Assembly (NCBI GenBank): GCA_902803305.1
Contig: CADCPL010000169.1
Coordinates: 1 to 5,202 of the forward strand
Reading direction: 5' to 3'
DNA: 5,202 bases
Origin: an uncultured Lachnospiraceae bacterium
GTDB taxonomy: Bacteria; Bacillota; Clostridia; Lachnospirales; Lachnospiraceae
Under the pieces are notes generated by a model. It made no database searches. It had not been told where the DNA came from and saw nothing but the letters and a program-made list of their open reading frames with translations. Each line of letters opens with the position of its first letter. Position 1 is the stretch's first letter. The translations under genes and the position numbers were made by a program. Shown here piece after piece: positions 1-5,202 of this stretch.

Positions 1-1296
1 ACCGTAATGATGGTCATCTATCTTGTGATCATGCACCGCTATTCGATCACACTTACGTGCATTGGACTTCTTTCCGTTTTTATAAATGCATGCGTATCAC
101 ATTACATATCGGAAAAAAGGATCAACATCACCCGAGTTCTCGTCAGGGATCAAAGTAAACTCGATTCGGCCACGGTAAACGCGATAGACATGATCGAGAC
201 GATAAAATCAAGCGGGTCCGAAGACGGATTTTTCGAAAAATGGTCGGGGATCCAAGCCGGAATAAACGCTCAAAACGTCAGGTATATCAAACAGGATGCT
301 CTTCTCGGTCTTATCCCTTCCGCGACATCGACCGTCATAAATACCCTCACTCTTATTCTAGGGGTCTGGTTTGTTATGCAGGGGATATTCACCGTCGGTA
401 TGATGTTTGCTTTTCAGGGGTTCATGTTTTCTTTCCTTACTCCCATGCAGCAGCTTATAGGTGCAGGACAGACAATACAGGAGATGCGTACCTCCATGGA
501 AAGAGTTGAGGATGTCATGCAGTATCCTGAGGATCCGGTCTTTTCGTACAAGGTGGATCCGGCTCCGGTCAAAAAACTCTCGGGAAGCCTGTCCATGAAG
601 CATGTTTCTTTCGGTTATTCCAGGCTTGCAGATCCGCTTATCACTGACTTCTGCCTCGAACTGGCGCCTGGGCAAAGGGTGGCTATAGTCGGTGAGACCG
701 GCTGCGGAAAGAGTACAGTGGCAAAGCTTATTTCCGGTCTGTATCTGCCTTGGGACGGGGAGATACTGTACGATAACAAACCTCTTTCCTCCATCGACAG
801 AAAAGTGTTCACGGGATCGGTAGCAGTAGTCGATCAGGATATAATACTGTTTGAGGATCCGATATCGGACAATATCACGATGTGGGATGATTCCATCATG
901 GATTTCGAGATGATACTCGCCGCAAGGGATGCGGGTATCCACGAAGATATCATGAAGAGAAAAGGCGGCTATGATTACAGGATCAATGAAGGCGGAAGCG
1001 ACTTTTCCGGAGGACAGCGTCAGCGTCTTGAGATCGCAAGAGTACTTGCGCAGGATCCGACGATGGTGATACTCGATGAAGCAACAAGCGCACTTGATGC
1101 GAGAACGGAATATGATGTGATGAATGCCATAAAAGCCCGCGGGATCACCTGCGTGATAATAGCGCACAGGCTGTCAACGATACGCGACTGTGACGAGATC
1201 ATCGTACTCGATCACGGAAGGATCGCAGAACGCGGAACGCATGATGAACTGATAAAAGCAGATGGGACGTATAAGAATCTGATAATAAGTGATTAA
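1..1296 (+). CDS. NHLP-type bacteriocin export ABC transporter, first subunit (5'-partial; permease/ATPase part)
   Basis: This is the C-terminal part of an ABC exporter that fuses a membrane domain to an ATPase and probably moves a leader-bearing peptide across the cytoplasmic membrane. The frame is open to the left edge, so the Met at position 7 is unlikely to be the real start. About 430 residues are visible; family members usually have roughly 700, so a C39 leader peptidase and the first membrane helices should lie upstream. Numbering from that Met, I see hydrophobic helices near 3-28, 99-124 and 127-146. A complete nucleotide-binding domain follows: A-loop Tyr204, Walker A GETGCGKST (229-237), Q-loop Gln277, signature FSGGQ (333-337), Walker B with catalytic Glu358, D-loop SALD and H-loop His387. 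The next gene starts 15 bp downstream, which fits co-transcription and a heterodimer. ABC exporter is certain; the NHLP/NHLM subtype and the upstream peptidase are inferred mainly from the partner. Confidence 0.9.
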   Translation, partial: TVMMVIYLVIMHRYSITLTCIGLLSVFINACVSHYISEKRINITRVLVRDQSKLDSATVNAIDMIETIKSSGSEDGFFEKWSGIQAGINAQNVRYIKQDALLGLIPSATSTVINTLTLILGVWFVMQGIFTVGMMFAFQGFMFSFLTPMQQLIGAGQTIQEMRTSMERVEDVMQYPEDPVFSYKVDPAPVKKLSGSLSMKHVSFGYSRLADPLITDFCLELAPGQRVAIVGETGCGKSTVAKLISGLYLPWDGEILYDNKPLSSIDRKVFTGSVAVVDQDIILFEDPISDNITMWDDSIMDFEMILAARDAGIHEDIMKRKGGYDYRINEGGSDFSGGQRQRLEIARVLAQDPTMVILDEATSALDARTEYDVMNAIKARGITCVIIAHRLSTIRDCDEIIVLDHGRIAERGTHDELIKADGTYKNLIISD

Positions 1297-1297
1297 C

Positions 1298-1301
1298 GGA
1301 G
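1298..1301 (+). promoter_or_regulatory. Ribosome binding site for the second ABC subunit
   Basis: GGAG lies in the 15-bp gap between the two ABC genes, 10 nt before a GTG start codon. It supports choosing GTG at 1312 as the start of the downstream gene. Confidence 0.6.
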
Positions 1302-1311
1302 CGAACAGTAA

Positions 1312-3495
1312 GTGGGTTGGTTTGAAGATCAGATAAAAGAAAGAAATGCGGCTGATGAAAGCGCAGTTAACAACGCTTTTTCCGGGATCGCCGAAGCGGT
1401 CACAGGAAAAAGCGAGCATGTCGAATCCGAAAAAGGGCCGGATACGAAAAGTGTTATCAGCCAGATACTTGTCTATTATCACCTGACGCCCGTTGATGAT
1501 ACAGCCGCTGTGGCTGATGATAAAGTGTTGGAACACCTCGCAAGATCCTACGGGATAATGCACAGGAAAGTACGACTTGAAAAGGGTTGGTACAAGGATG
1601 CTTCCGGGGCTATGATCGGTACGCAAAGACGCGGCGACATGGTCGCTCTTCTTCCTTCTCTTTACGGAAGCTACAGATACTATGACAGACAGCAGGAAAA
1701 ATATGTGACAATCAATAAAAAGAACGAAGCTCTCCTGAAGCCTAACGCCATAGCTTTGTACAAACCTTTTCCGCGCGAAAGAATGAGCATCATCTCTTTG
1801 TTTGAATACATATGGGAACAGATCAGACCTGTGGATATTATCATACTTTGTGCCGTCATGCTGATCGCTACTCTTATAGGAATGCTGGTCCCCCGGATCA
1901 CCGAACTCCTGCTGTCAACCGTCCTATACTCTGAAAGCTTGGAGGTTCTTATCGGCGCGGGACTCTATCTGGCAGGAGTATCTCTTTCCTCGCTTCTGTT
2001 CGGAGCCTTTCGTACACTTATAAACAGCCGGATCAGCACGAGGTTGTCCGTTAATATAGAGGCAGCTTCCATGGCAAGACTTCTGGCAATGCCTCCGTCA
2101 TTTTTCAGGGACTACAGTTCCGGAGAACTGTCAAACCGTCTGGGCCATATAAGGACATTGTCGGATCAGTTTGCGGGACTCGTGTTTTCCTCTGCACTCG
2201 GCTCACTCTTTTCTCTTGCATATATCTTTCAGGTGTTCAGATATGCCCCCGGTCTCGCAGGTCCTGCACTTTTGATCACAGGCGTAACACTGGCCGTTAC
2301 GGTTGCTGCAGTATCCGCCAGAACACGTGTCATAAAAGAGCAGATGCTTCTTGCAAGTAAAGAAAACGGCATAAGTTATGCGCTCATATCCGGCATACAG
2401 AAGATACGCCTTTCGGGCGCGGAAAACAGAGCCTTCGGAAAATGGGGTAGGGCTTACGCTAAGCAGGCTTCTCTTGCCTACAATCCTCCGCTTTTCCTGA
2501 AAATAAACAGTGTTCTGATATCGGCCGTCTCCCTTATCGGAACGATAATCCTCTATTGGTTCGCGATACGAACACACGTATCCACTGCCGATTATTATGC
2601 CTTCAATGTCTCTTTCGGCATGGTTAGCGCGGCATTTGCCGCTCTTGCACAGACCGTGTCATCCATATCGGAGATAAGACCCACTCTCGACATCATAAAA
2701 CCGTTCTTCGACAATGAACCCGAAATGTTATCGCAGCAGGAAGAAGTGACTGATCTGACCGGCGAAGTCGAGATAAACGATGTCACCTTCGGATACGATG
2801 AAGATGCCCCGCCTGTTCTTTCCGATCTGTCTTTTAAGGTAAGCCCTGGACAATACGTGGCGATTGTCGGAAAGACCGGATGCGGAAAGAGTACTCTTGT
2901 ACGCCTGCTGCTGGGCTTTGAGACTCCGCAAAAAGGAACCGTCTGCTATGACGGAAAAGACCTCAGACGTCTTGACAAGAAGACTCTTCGAAAAAAGATC
3001 GGAACGGTCATGCAGGACGGCCGACTGTTTGCGGGAGATATATACTCAAATATAGTGATATCGGCACCATATCTTTCGCAAAGGGATGCATGGCATGCAG
3101 CAGAGATCGCCGGTATAGCCGATGATATACGAAATATGCCTATGGGAATGAACACGTTCATATGCGAAGGTCAGGGTGGAATCTCAGGCGGACAGAAACA
3201 GCGGCTCATGATCGCGCGCGCGATCGCTCCGCAGCCGAAGATACTGATATTTGATGAGGCAACAAGCGCTCTTGACAATATCACACAGAAAAAAGTATCG
3301 GAAGCGCTTGACGGTATGCAGTGTACAAGGATAGTGATAGCTCACAGGCTGTCCACCATCAGGCACTGTGACAGGATCATCGTGCTTGACGGCGGAAGGA
3401 TAGTCGAAGACGGAACATATGAGGATCTGATCGAAAAGAACGGCTACTTTGCCGAGCTCGTATCAAGACAGATGCTCTCATCCGCTACTTCCTGA
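1312..3495 (+). CDS. NHLP-type bacteriocin export ABC transporter, second permease/ATPase subunit
   Basis: A complete 727-residue exporter half-transporter resembling the second subunit of NHLP (NHLM_micro_ABC2-type) peptide exporters. It starts at GTG; the first residues (MGWFEDQIKERN) match what I recall of clostridial members, supporting this start. Residues 1 to about 165 form a soluble domain without any cysteine, so it cannot be an active C39 protease, though the pattern around 105-155 resembles a degenerate C39-like domain. Six membrane helices follow, near 174-194, 211-233, 287-307, 313-334, 399-420 and 430-450, with the typical PPSFFRDYSSGEL cytosolic motif at 261-273. The ATPase has Walker A GKTGCGKST (520-528), Gln568, signature ISGGQ (624-628), Walker B Glu649, SALD and His678, all canonical. 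It probably pairs with the preceding subunit to export a peptide such as the one at 4214. Its 3' end overlaps the convergent dipeptidase gene by 11 bp, and no clear terminator follows. Confidence 0.93.
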   Translation: MGWFEDQIKERNAADESAVNNAFSGIAEAVTGKSEHVESEKGPDTKSVISQILVYYHLTPVDDTAAVADDKVLEHLARSYGIMHRKVRLEKGWYKDASGAMIGTQRRGDMVALLPSLYGSYRYYDRQQEKYVTINKKNEALLKPNAIALYKPFPRERMSIISLFEYIWEQIRPVDIIILCAVMLIATLIGMLVPRITELLLSTVLYSESLEVLIGAGLYLAGVSLSSLLFGAFRTLINSRISTRLSVNIEAASMARLLAMPPSFFRDYSSGELSNRLGHIRTLSDQFAGLVFSSALGSLFSLAYIFQVFRYAPGLAGPALLITGVTLAVTVAAVSARTRVIKEQMLLASKENGISYALISGIQKIRLSGAENRAFGKWGRAYAKQASLAYNPPLFLKINSVLISAVSLIGTIILYWFAIRTHVSTADYYAFNVSFGMVSAAFAALAQTVSSISEIRPTLDIIKPFFDNEPEMLSQQEEVTDLTGEVEINDVTFGYDEDAPPVLSDLSFKVSPGQYVAIVGKTGCGKSTLVRLLLGFETPQKGTVCYDGKDLRRLDKKTLRKKIGTVMQDGRLFAGDIYSNIVISAPYLSQRDAWHAAEIAGIADDIRNMPMGMNTFICEGQGGISGGQKQRLMIARAIAPQPKILIFDEATSALDNITQKKVSEALDGMQCTRIVIAHRLSTIRHCDRIIVLDGGRIVEDGTYEDLIEKNGYFAELVSRQMLSSATS

Positions 3496-4111
3496 GATAT
3501 TCAGATGATACCGGGAACTCAAAGTACGTATCGGGATACGGCTCGTTTTCCAGAGTAAAATGCCACCACTCGCAGTCTATGGAGGAAAATCCCCCGCGGC
3601 GCATCGCCTGCTGCAGGATCATGCGGTTTTCATACTGTTCATCGGAGATTTTTTTATTATCGGGATGAGATATCTCATCAAACAGATCGAACGGACTGCC
3701 CATATCGAGTTCTTTTCCGGTGCTCATGTCAAAAAGCGTAAGATCCACGGTGCTCCCACGGCTGTGACTCGATCGTCTGGCTATATAACCCTTTTCAAAC
3801 AGCTCCTGTTTTTCAAGCGACGGGTAAAAATACGGTTTCATCCGTATATCACGGTCCTCTATCCCCCAAAGGATGAAATGCTTAACCGCACGTTCCGGCC
3901 TGTATGCGTCATACACCTTAAGACGTAAGCCGCGAACGAACATCTCATTACTGACATCTTTGAGCGCACGGGCTGCTTCCTTCGTCAGGATCGCGCACGG
4001 TTCCTCATAACCGTCTATGCGGTCACCTATGAAATTATATGTCGAATAGTACCTTATCTCCTGAATTATATCCGGAACAAAATCAGATAAAAGCACGAAT
4101 CCTGTCTTCAT
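3485..4111 (-). CDS. VanX-like D-alanyl-D-alanine dipeptidase (peptidase family M15D)
   Basis: A 208-residue zinc dipeptidase predicted to hydrolyse D-Ala-D-Ala. I chose the ATG at 4109-4111 because AAAAGGAG sits 6 nt upstream. A TTG at 4159 would add 16 residues but lacks such a site. With this start the catalytic residues fall at the same numbers as in VanX (about 202 residues): Arg71 in YDAYRP, zinc ligands His116 and Asp123 in SSHSRGSTVD, and Glu181 and His184 in EWWHF. No signal peptide is visible, so it should be cytoplasmic. Neither vanH nor a D-Ala-D-Lac ligase is in the window, so glycopeptide resistance is not implied. DdpX-type dipeptide recycling or peptidoglycan-precursor control is equally plausible. 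It lies antisense between the exporter genes and the peptide precursor, and diverges from the latter. The family assignment is secure; the physiological role is unknown. Confidence 0.93.
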   Translation of the reverse strand: MKTGFVLLSDFVPDIIQEIRYYSTYNFIGDRIDGYEEPCAILTKEAARALKDVSNEMFVRGLRLKVYDAYRPERAVKHFILWGIEDRDIRMKPYFYPSLEKQELFEKGYIARRSSHSRGSTVDLTLFDMSTGKELDMGSPFDLFDEISHPDNKKISDEQYENRMILQQAMRRGGFSSIDCEWWHFTLENEPYPDTYFEFPVSSEYLRK

Positions 4112-4117
4112 TTTTTT

Positions 4118-4125
4118 CTCCTTTT
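4118..4125 (-). promoter_or_regulatory. Ribosome binding site of the VanX-like gene
   Basis: On the minus strand this reads AAAAGGAG and sits 6 nt before the ATG at 4111. It decides the start in favour of the 208-residue product over the TTG at 4159. Confidence 0.8.
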
Positions 4126-4130
4126 CCAAA

Positions 4131-4159
4131 CTAATAGCAAATATCCTGACAAAAATCAA
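4131..4159 (-). promoter_or_regulatory. Possible sigma-A-type promoter for the VanX-like gene
   Basis: On the minus strand, TTGATT (4154-4159) and TATTAG (4131-4136) are separated by 17 nt. The match is moderate: 4 of 6 bases in each box. Transcription would start near 4124, giving a very short untranslated leader that leaves little room for the ribosome binding site. This lowers confidence. Confidence 0.35.
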
Positions 4160-4188
4160 TTGCTTTTTTTTTGCTTCTACTTCATAAT
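4160..4188 (+). promoter_or_regulatory. Possible sigma-A-type promoter for the double-glycine peptide gene
   Basis: TTGCTT (4160-4165) and CATAAT (4183-4188) are separated by the optimal 17 nt. The -10 box has 5 of 6 consensus bases, the -35 box 3 of 6. A start near 4195 would leave a leader of about 20 nt just containing the AAAGGAGG site. The -35 abuts the putative minus-strand -35, both sharing the palindrome CAATTG (4157-4162). A promoter of its own means the peptide gene need not rely on read-through from the exporter genes. Confidence 0.45.
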
Positions 4189-4197
4189 ATTAAGTGT

Positions 4198-4205
4198 AAA
4201 GGAGG
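4198..4205 (+). promoter_or_regulatory. Strong ribosome binding site of the peptide precursor gene
   Basis: AAAGGAGG, a near-perfect Shine-Dalgarno sequence, lies 8 nt before the ATG at 4214. It shows that translation starts there and not at any upstream in-frame codon, and suggests high expression. Confidence 0.85.
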
Positions 4206-4213
4206 GTATTAAT

Positions 4214-4267
4214 ATGACTGATAACAATAGGATCGATGATAAAGAACTTGAAAACATATCCGGAGGT
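4214..4267 (+). other. Double-glycine leader segment of the precursor, cleavage predicted after Gly18
   Basis: Residues 1-18 are charged and hydrophilic (DDKEL) and end in the pattern ELxxIxGG, matching the consensus for C39-processed leaders. This is far shorter than the 70-80-residue nitrile-hydratase-like or Nif11-like leaders after which the NHLP exporter family is named. Confidence 0.8.
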
Positions 4268-4474
4268 TTGATCTTTAACGCTACCAACATAGCAGGATCG
4301 GATCCCGCCAATCCGTGGGAAGTGATCGATAACAAGAACGGAAATGTTATTGGCAGGTTTCCTACGAGAGATCAGGCGTATGCAAGCGCAAGTTCATATC
4401 ACGGAAGCACCTATGACACGATCGAGATCAATTGGAACGACCTTTGCAATCTTCGCAGCAATCCCGTTGGTTGA
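4214..4474 (+). CDS. Double-glycine leader secreted peptide (bacteriocin-like) precursor, 86 aa
   Basis: The product is a small precursor with an 18-residue leader ending in ELENISGG, the classic double-glycine motif cut by C39 peptidases of ABC exporters. Cleavage after Gly18 would release a 68-residue core. The core is polar and aromatic, with one cysteine (Cys78), WEVID near 31-35, NGNVIGRF near 42-49, an Ala/Ser-rich stretch at about 51-62 likely to be helical, and DTIEINW near 68-74. This order suggests a small beta-beta-alpha-beta domain, not a disordered RiPP core. I do not recognise the core family. The start is fixed by the strong site at 4198-4205; a longer in-frame reading upstream is a hydrophobic artefact. 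The likely exporter is encoded 0.7 kb upstream on the same strand, with an antisense dipeptidase gene between. No modification or immunity gene is recognisable in the window. Antibacterial, signalling or other function is open; secretion via the leader is a strong inference. Confidence 0.85.
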   Translation: MTDNNRIDDKELENISGGLIFNATNIAGSDPANPWEVIDNKNGNVIGRFPTRDQAYASASSYHGSTYDTIEINWNDLCNLRSNPVG

Positions 4475-4493
4475 TCACAGATCGTTGCTCATC

Positions 4494-4525
4494 AAAAGAT
4501 CCGCAGCATCGTCTGCGGATCTTTT
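4494..4525. terminator. Bidirectional intrinsic terminator
   Basis: The arms AAAAGATCCGCAG (4494-4506) and CTGCGGATCTTTT (4513-4525) are perfectly complementary over 13 bp around a 6-nt loop. A-tracts and T-tracts flank the GC-rich part, so it can stop transcription in both directions. It starts 20 bp after the peptide gene's stop codon and ends 8 bp before the stop of the convergent YdcF-like gene. Confidence 0.88.
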
Positions 4526-4533
4526 ATTGTCTG

Positions 4534-5202
4534 TCACATATACAGACCGATCAATGTAAGGCAGCAGTACAGTGCGATCATACCCCCGAATATCATAAGC
4601 TGCTTAACCTTGTGCTCCGTAAGCAGCCCTACAAGCTCGCGAACGGAAGCGTTGGGCCAGAAATACCACTTGGTAATTGCCCCCATACCTACCGCTCTCA
4701 TCTTGACACGTCTGGCAAACAGGCCTGCTCTGAACACATGATAATTGGTAGTTGAAAATGCAACTTTGGCATCCGGATTTACGGCATCTATCTTTTCCTT
4801 TGAGAACTTCATATTCTCGTATGTATTCGTTGATCGATCCTCTTCTATTATCTGCTCCTCCGGGATCCCCTTTTCGATCAGATATCTTTTCATGCACTCG
4901 CTTTCCGACATTACTTCATCGGGGCCCTGTCCGCCGGATGTCACAAAGATAAGATCCTTTCCCGTCAGATCCTTTTGCCTTCGGTAAAATTCCAGAGCGC
5001 GCTCTATCCTGCCCTTTAAGATATTGGATGGTGTTCCGTCTTTTTTGAACCCGCATCCGAGTATTATGACAAAGTCCTTGTCCGGCTCCGGTTCGTGCAC
5101 TGCAGCGATAACGTTCGCAACAACCGCTCCCAGTATCATACATTCAAAATACATATATACGGCAGTGTAAATACTTAGCAGGAGCTGATACACAACGTCA
5201 CT
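4534..5202 (-). CDS. YdcF/SanA-like DUF218 membrane-associated protein (5'-partial)
   Basis: A DUF218 (YdcF/SanA/ElyC-type) protein. The frame is open to the right edge. A GTG at 5191-5193 would give 219 residues but has no clear ribosome binding site in view, and many Firmicutes members carry extra membrane helices before the domain, so the gene probably continues beyond the window. Numbering from that GTG: a hydrophobic helix at about 5-30, then the DUF218 domain with IILGCG (43-48), LKGRIERALEFY (59-70), VTSGGQGPDE (84-93), EDRSTNTYEN (118-127) and TTNYHVFRA (148-156), then a second helix at about 198-217. The domain would sit next to the membrane. The biochemical activity of the family is poorly defined; some members affect envelope integrity or vancomycin sensitivity in Gram-negative bacteria. 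It converges on the peptide gene across a shared terminator, so an operon link is excluded. Confidence 0.88.
   Translation of the reverse strand, partial: SDVVYQLLLSIYTAVYMYFECMILGAVVANVIAAVHEPEPDKDFVIILGCGFKKDGTPSNILKGRIERALEFYRRQKDLTGKDLIFVTSGGQGPDEVMSESECMKRYLIEKGIPEEQIIEEDRSTNTYENMKFSKEKIDAVNPDAKVAFSTTNYHVFRAGLFARRVKMRAVGMGAITKWYFWPNASVRELVGLLTEHKVKQLMIFGGMIALYCCLTLIGLYM

Noticed and set aside
358..1167. Minus-strand open frame of 269 codons inside the first ABC gene
   Set aside because: It is a shadow of the ABC ATPase coding strand; the composition (many His, Arg, Cys) is unlike a real protein and no ribosome binding site was noted.
2114..2131. Inverted repeat ACAGTTC-CGGA-GAACTGT
   Set aside because: It lies inside the conserved cytosolic motif (SSGEL) of the second ABC subunit and has no T-tract; most likely a coincidence of coding sequence.
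3527..3540. Short palindrome CGTATC-GG-GATACG, a possible terminator for the exporter genes
   Set aside because: The stem is short, only a weak T-run follows at a distance, and the bases encode conserved-looking residues of the VanX-like protein.
3560..3928. Plus-strand open frame of 122 codons
   Set aside because: It lies wholly antisense within the VanX-like gene, whose catalytic motifs are intact on the other strand, and its translation resembles no protein family.
3485..4111. Vancomycin-resistance operon
   Set aside because: Only the VanX-like gene is present; no vanH, D-Ala-D-Lac ligase or VanRS-type regulator is visible, so the family match alone does not support resistance.
4160..4213. 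In-frame upstream extension of the peptide gene giving a hydrophobic N-terminus that resembles a signal peptide
   Set aside because: The strong ribosome binding site lies inside this stretch and positions the ATG at 4214; the extension also covers the likely promoter.
4432..4755. Plus-strand frame overlapping the end of the peptide gene and the YdcF-like gene
   Set aside because: It crosses the perfect terminator hairpin and runs antisense to a well-recognised DUF218 domain.

Overview
The window looks like part of a Clostridia genome, most likely Lachnospiraceae-like. The clues are strong AGGAGG-type ribosome binding sites, moderate GC with frequent ATA (Ile) and AGA/AGG (Arg) codons, and the N-terminus of the second ABC protein (MGWFEDQIKERN), which resembles clostridial NHLP-type exporter subunits as I remember them. 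The genus assignment is inference. No rRNA, tRNA, CRISPR array or insertion sequence was recognised.

Layout. Positions 1-3495 (+) hold two tandem ABC exporter half-transporters of the NHLP/NHLM bacteriocin-export type. The first is cut by the left window edge, so its N-terminal part, where a C39 peptidase would be expected, is not visible. The second is complete. Positions 3485-4111 (-) encode a VanX-like D-Ala-D-Ala dipeptidase (peptidase family M15D) with all catalytic residues intact; its 3' end overlaps that of the second ABC gene by 11 bp. A roughly 100-bp divergent intergenic region follows, with apparent back-to-back promoters. Positions 4214-4474 (+) encode an 86-residue secreted-peptide precursor with a classic double-glycine leader (18 residues) and a 68-residue core of unknown function. 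A perfect 13-bp bidirectional terminator separates it from a YdcF/DUF218 membrane-associated protein on the minus strand, which runs off the right edge.

How the parts may work together. The natural reading is a peptide-secretion locus. The two ABC subunits would form a heterodimeric exporter that cleaves after Gly-Gly and exports the core of the small precursor. The core does not look like a conventional lanthipeptide core: its pattern suggests a small folded beta-beta-alpha-beta domain, and no modification enzyme is visible. The dipeptidase and the YdcF-like protein both belong to families tied or proposed to be tied to the cell envelope. Whether they take part in the secretion system (for example in self-protection) or are only neighbours cannot be decided from this window.
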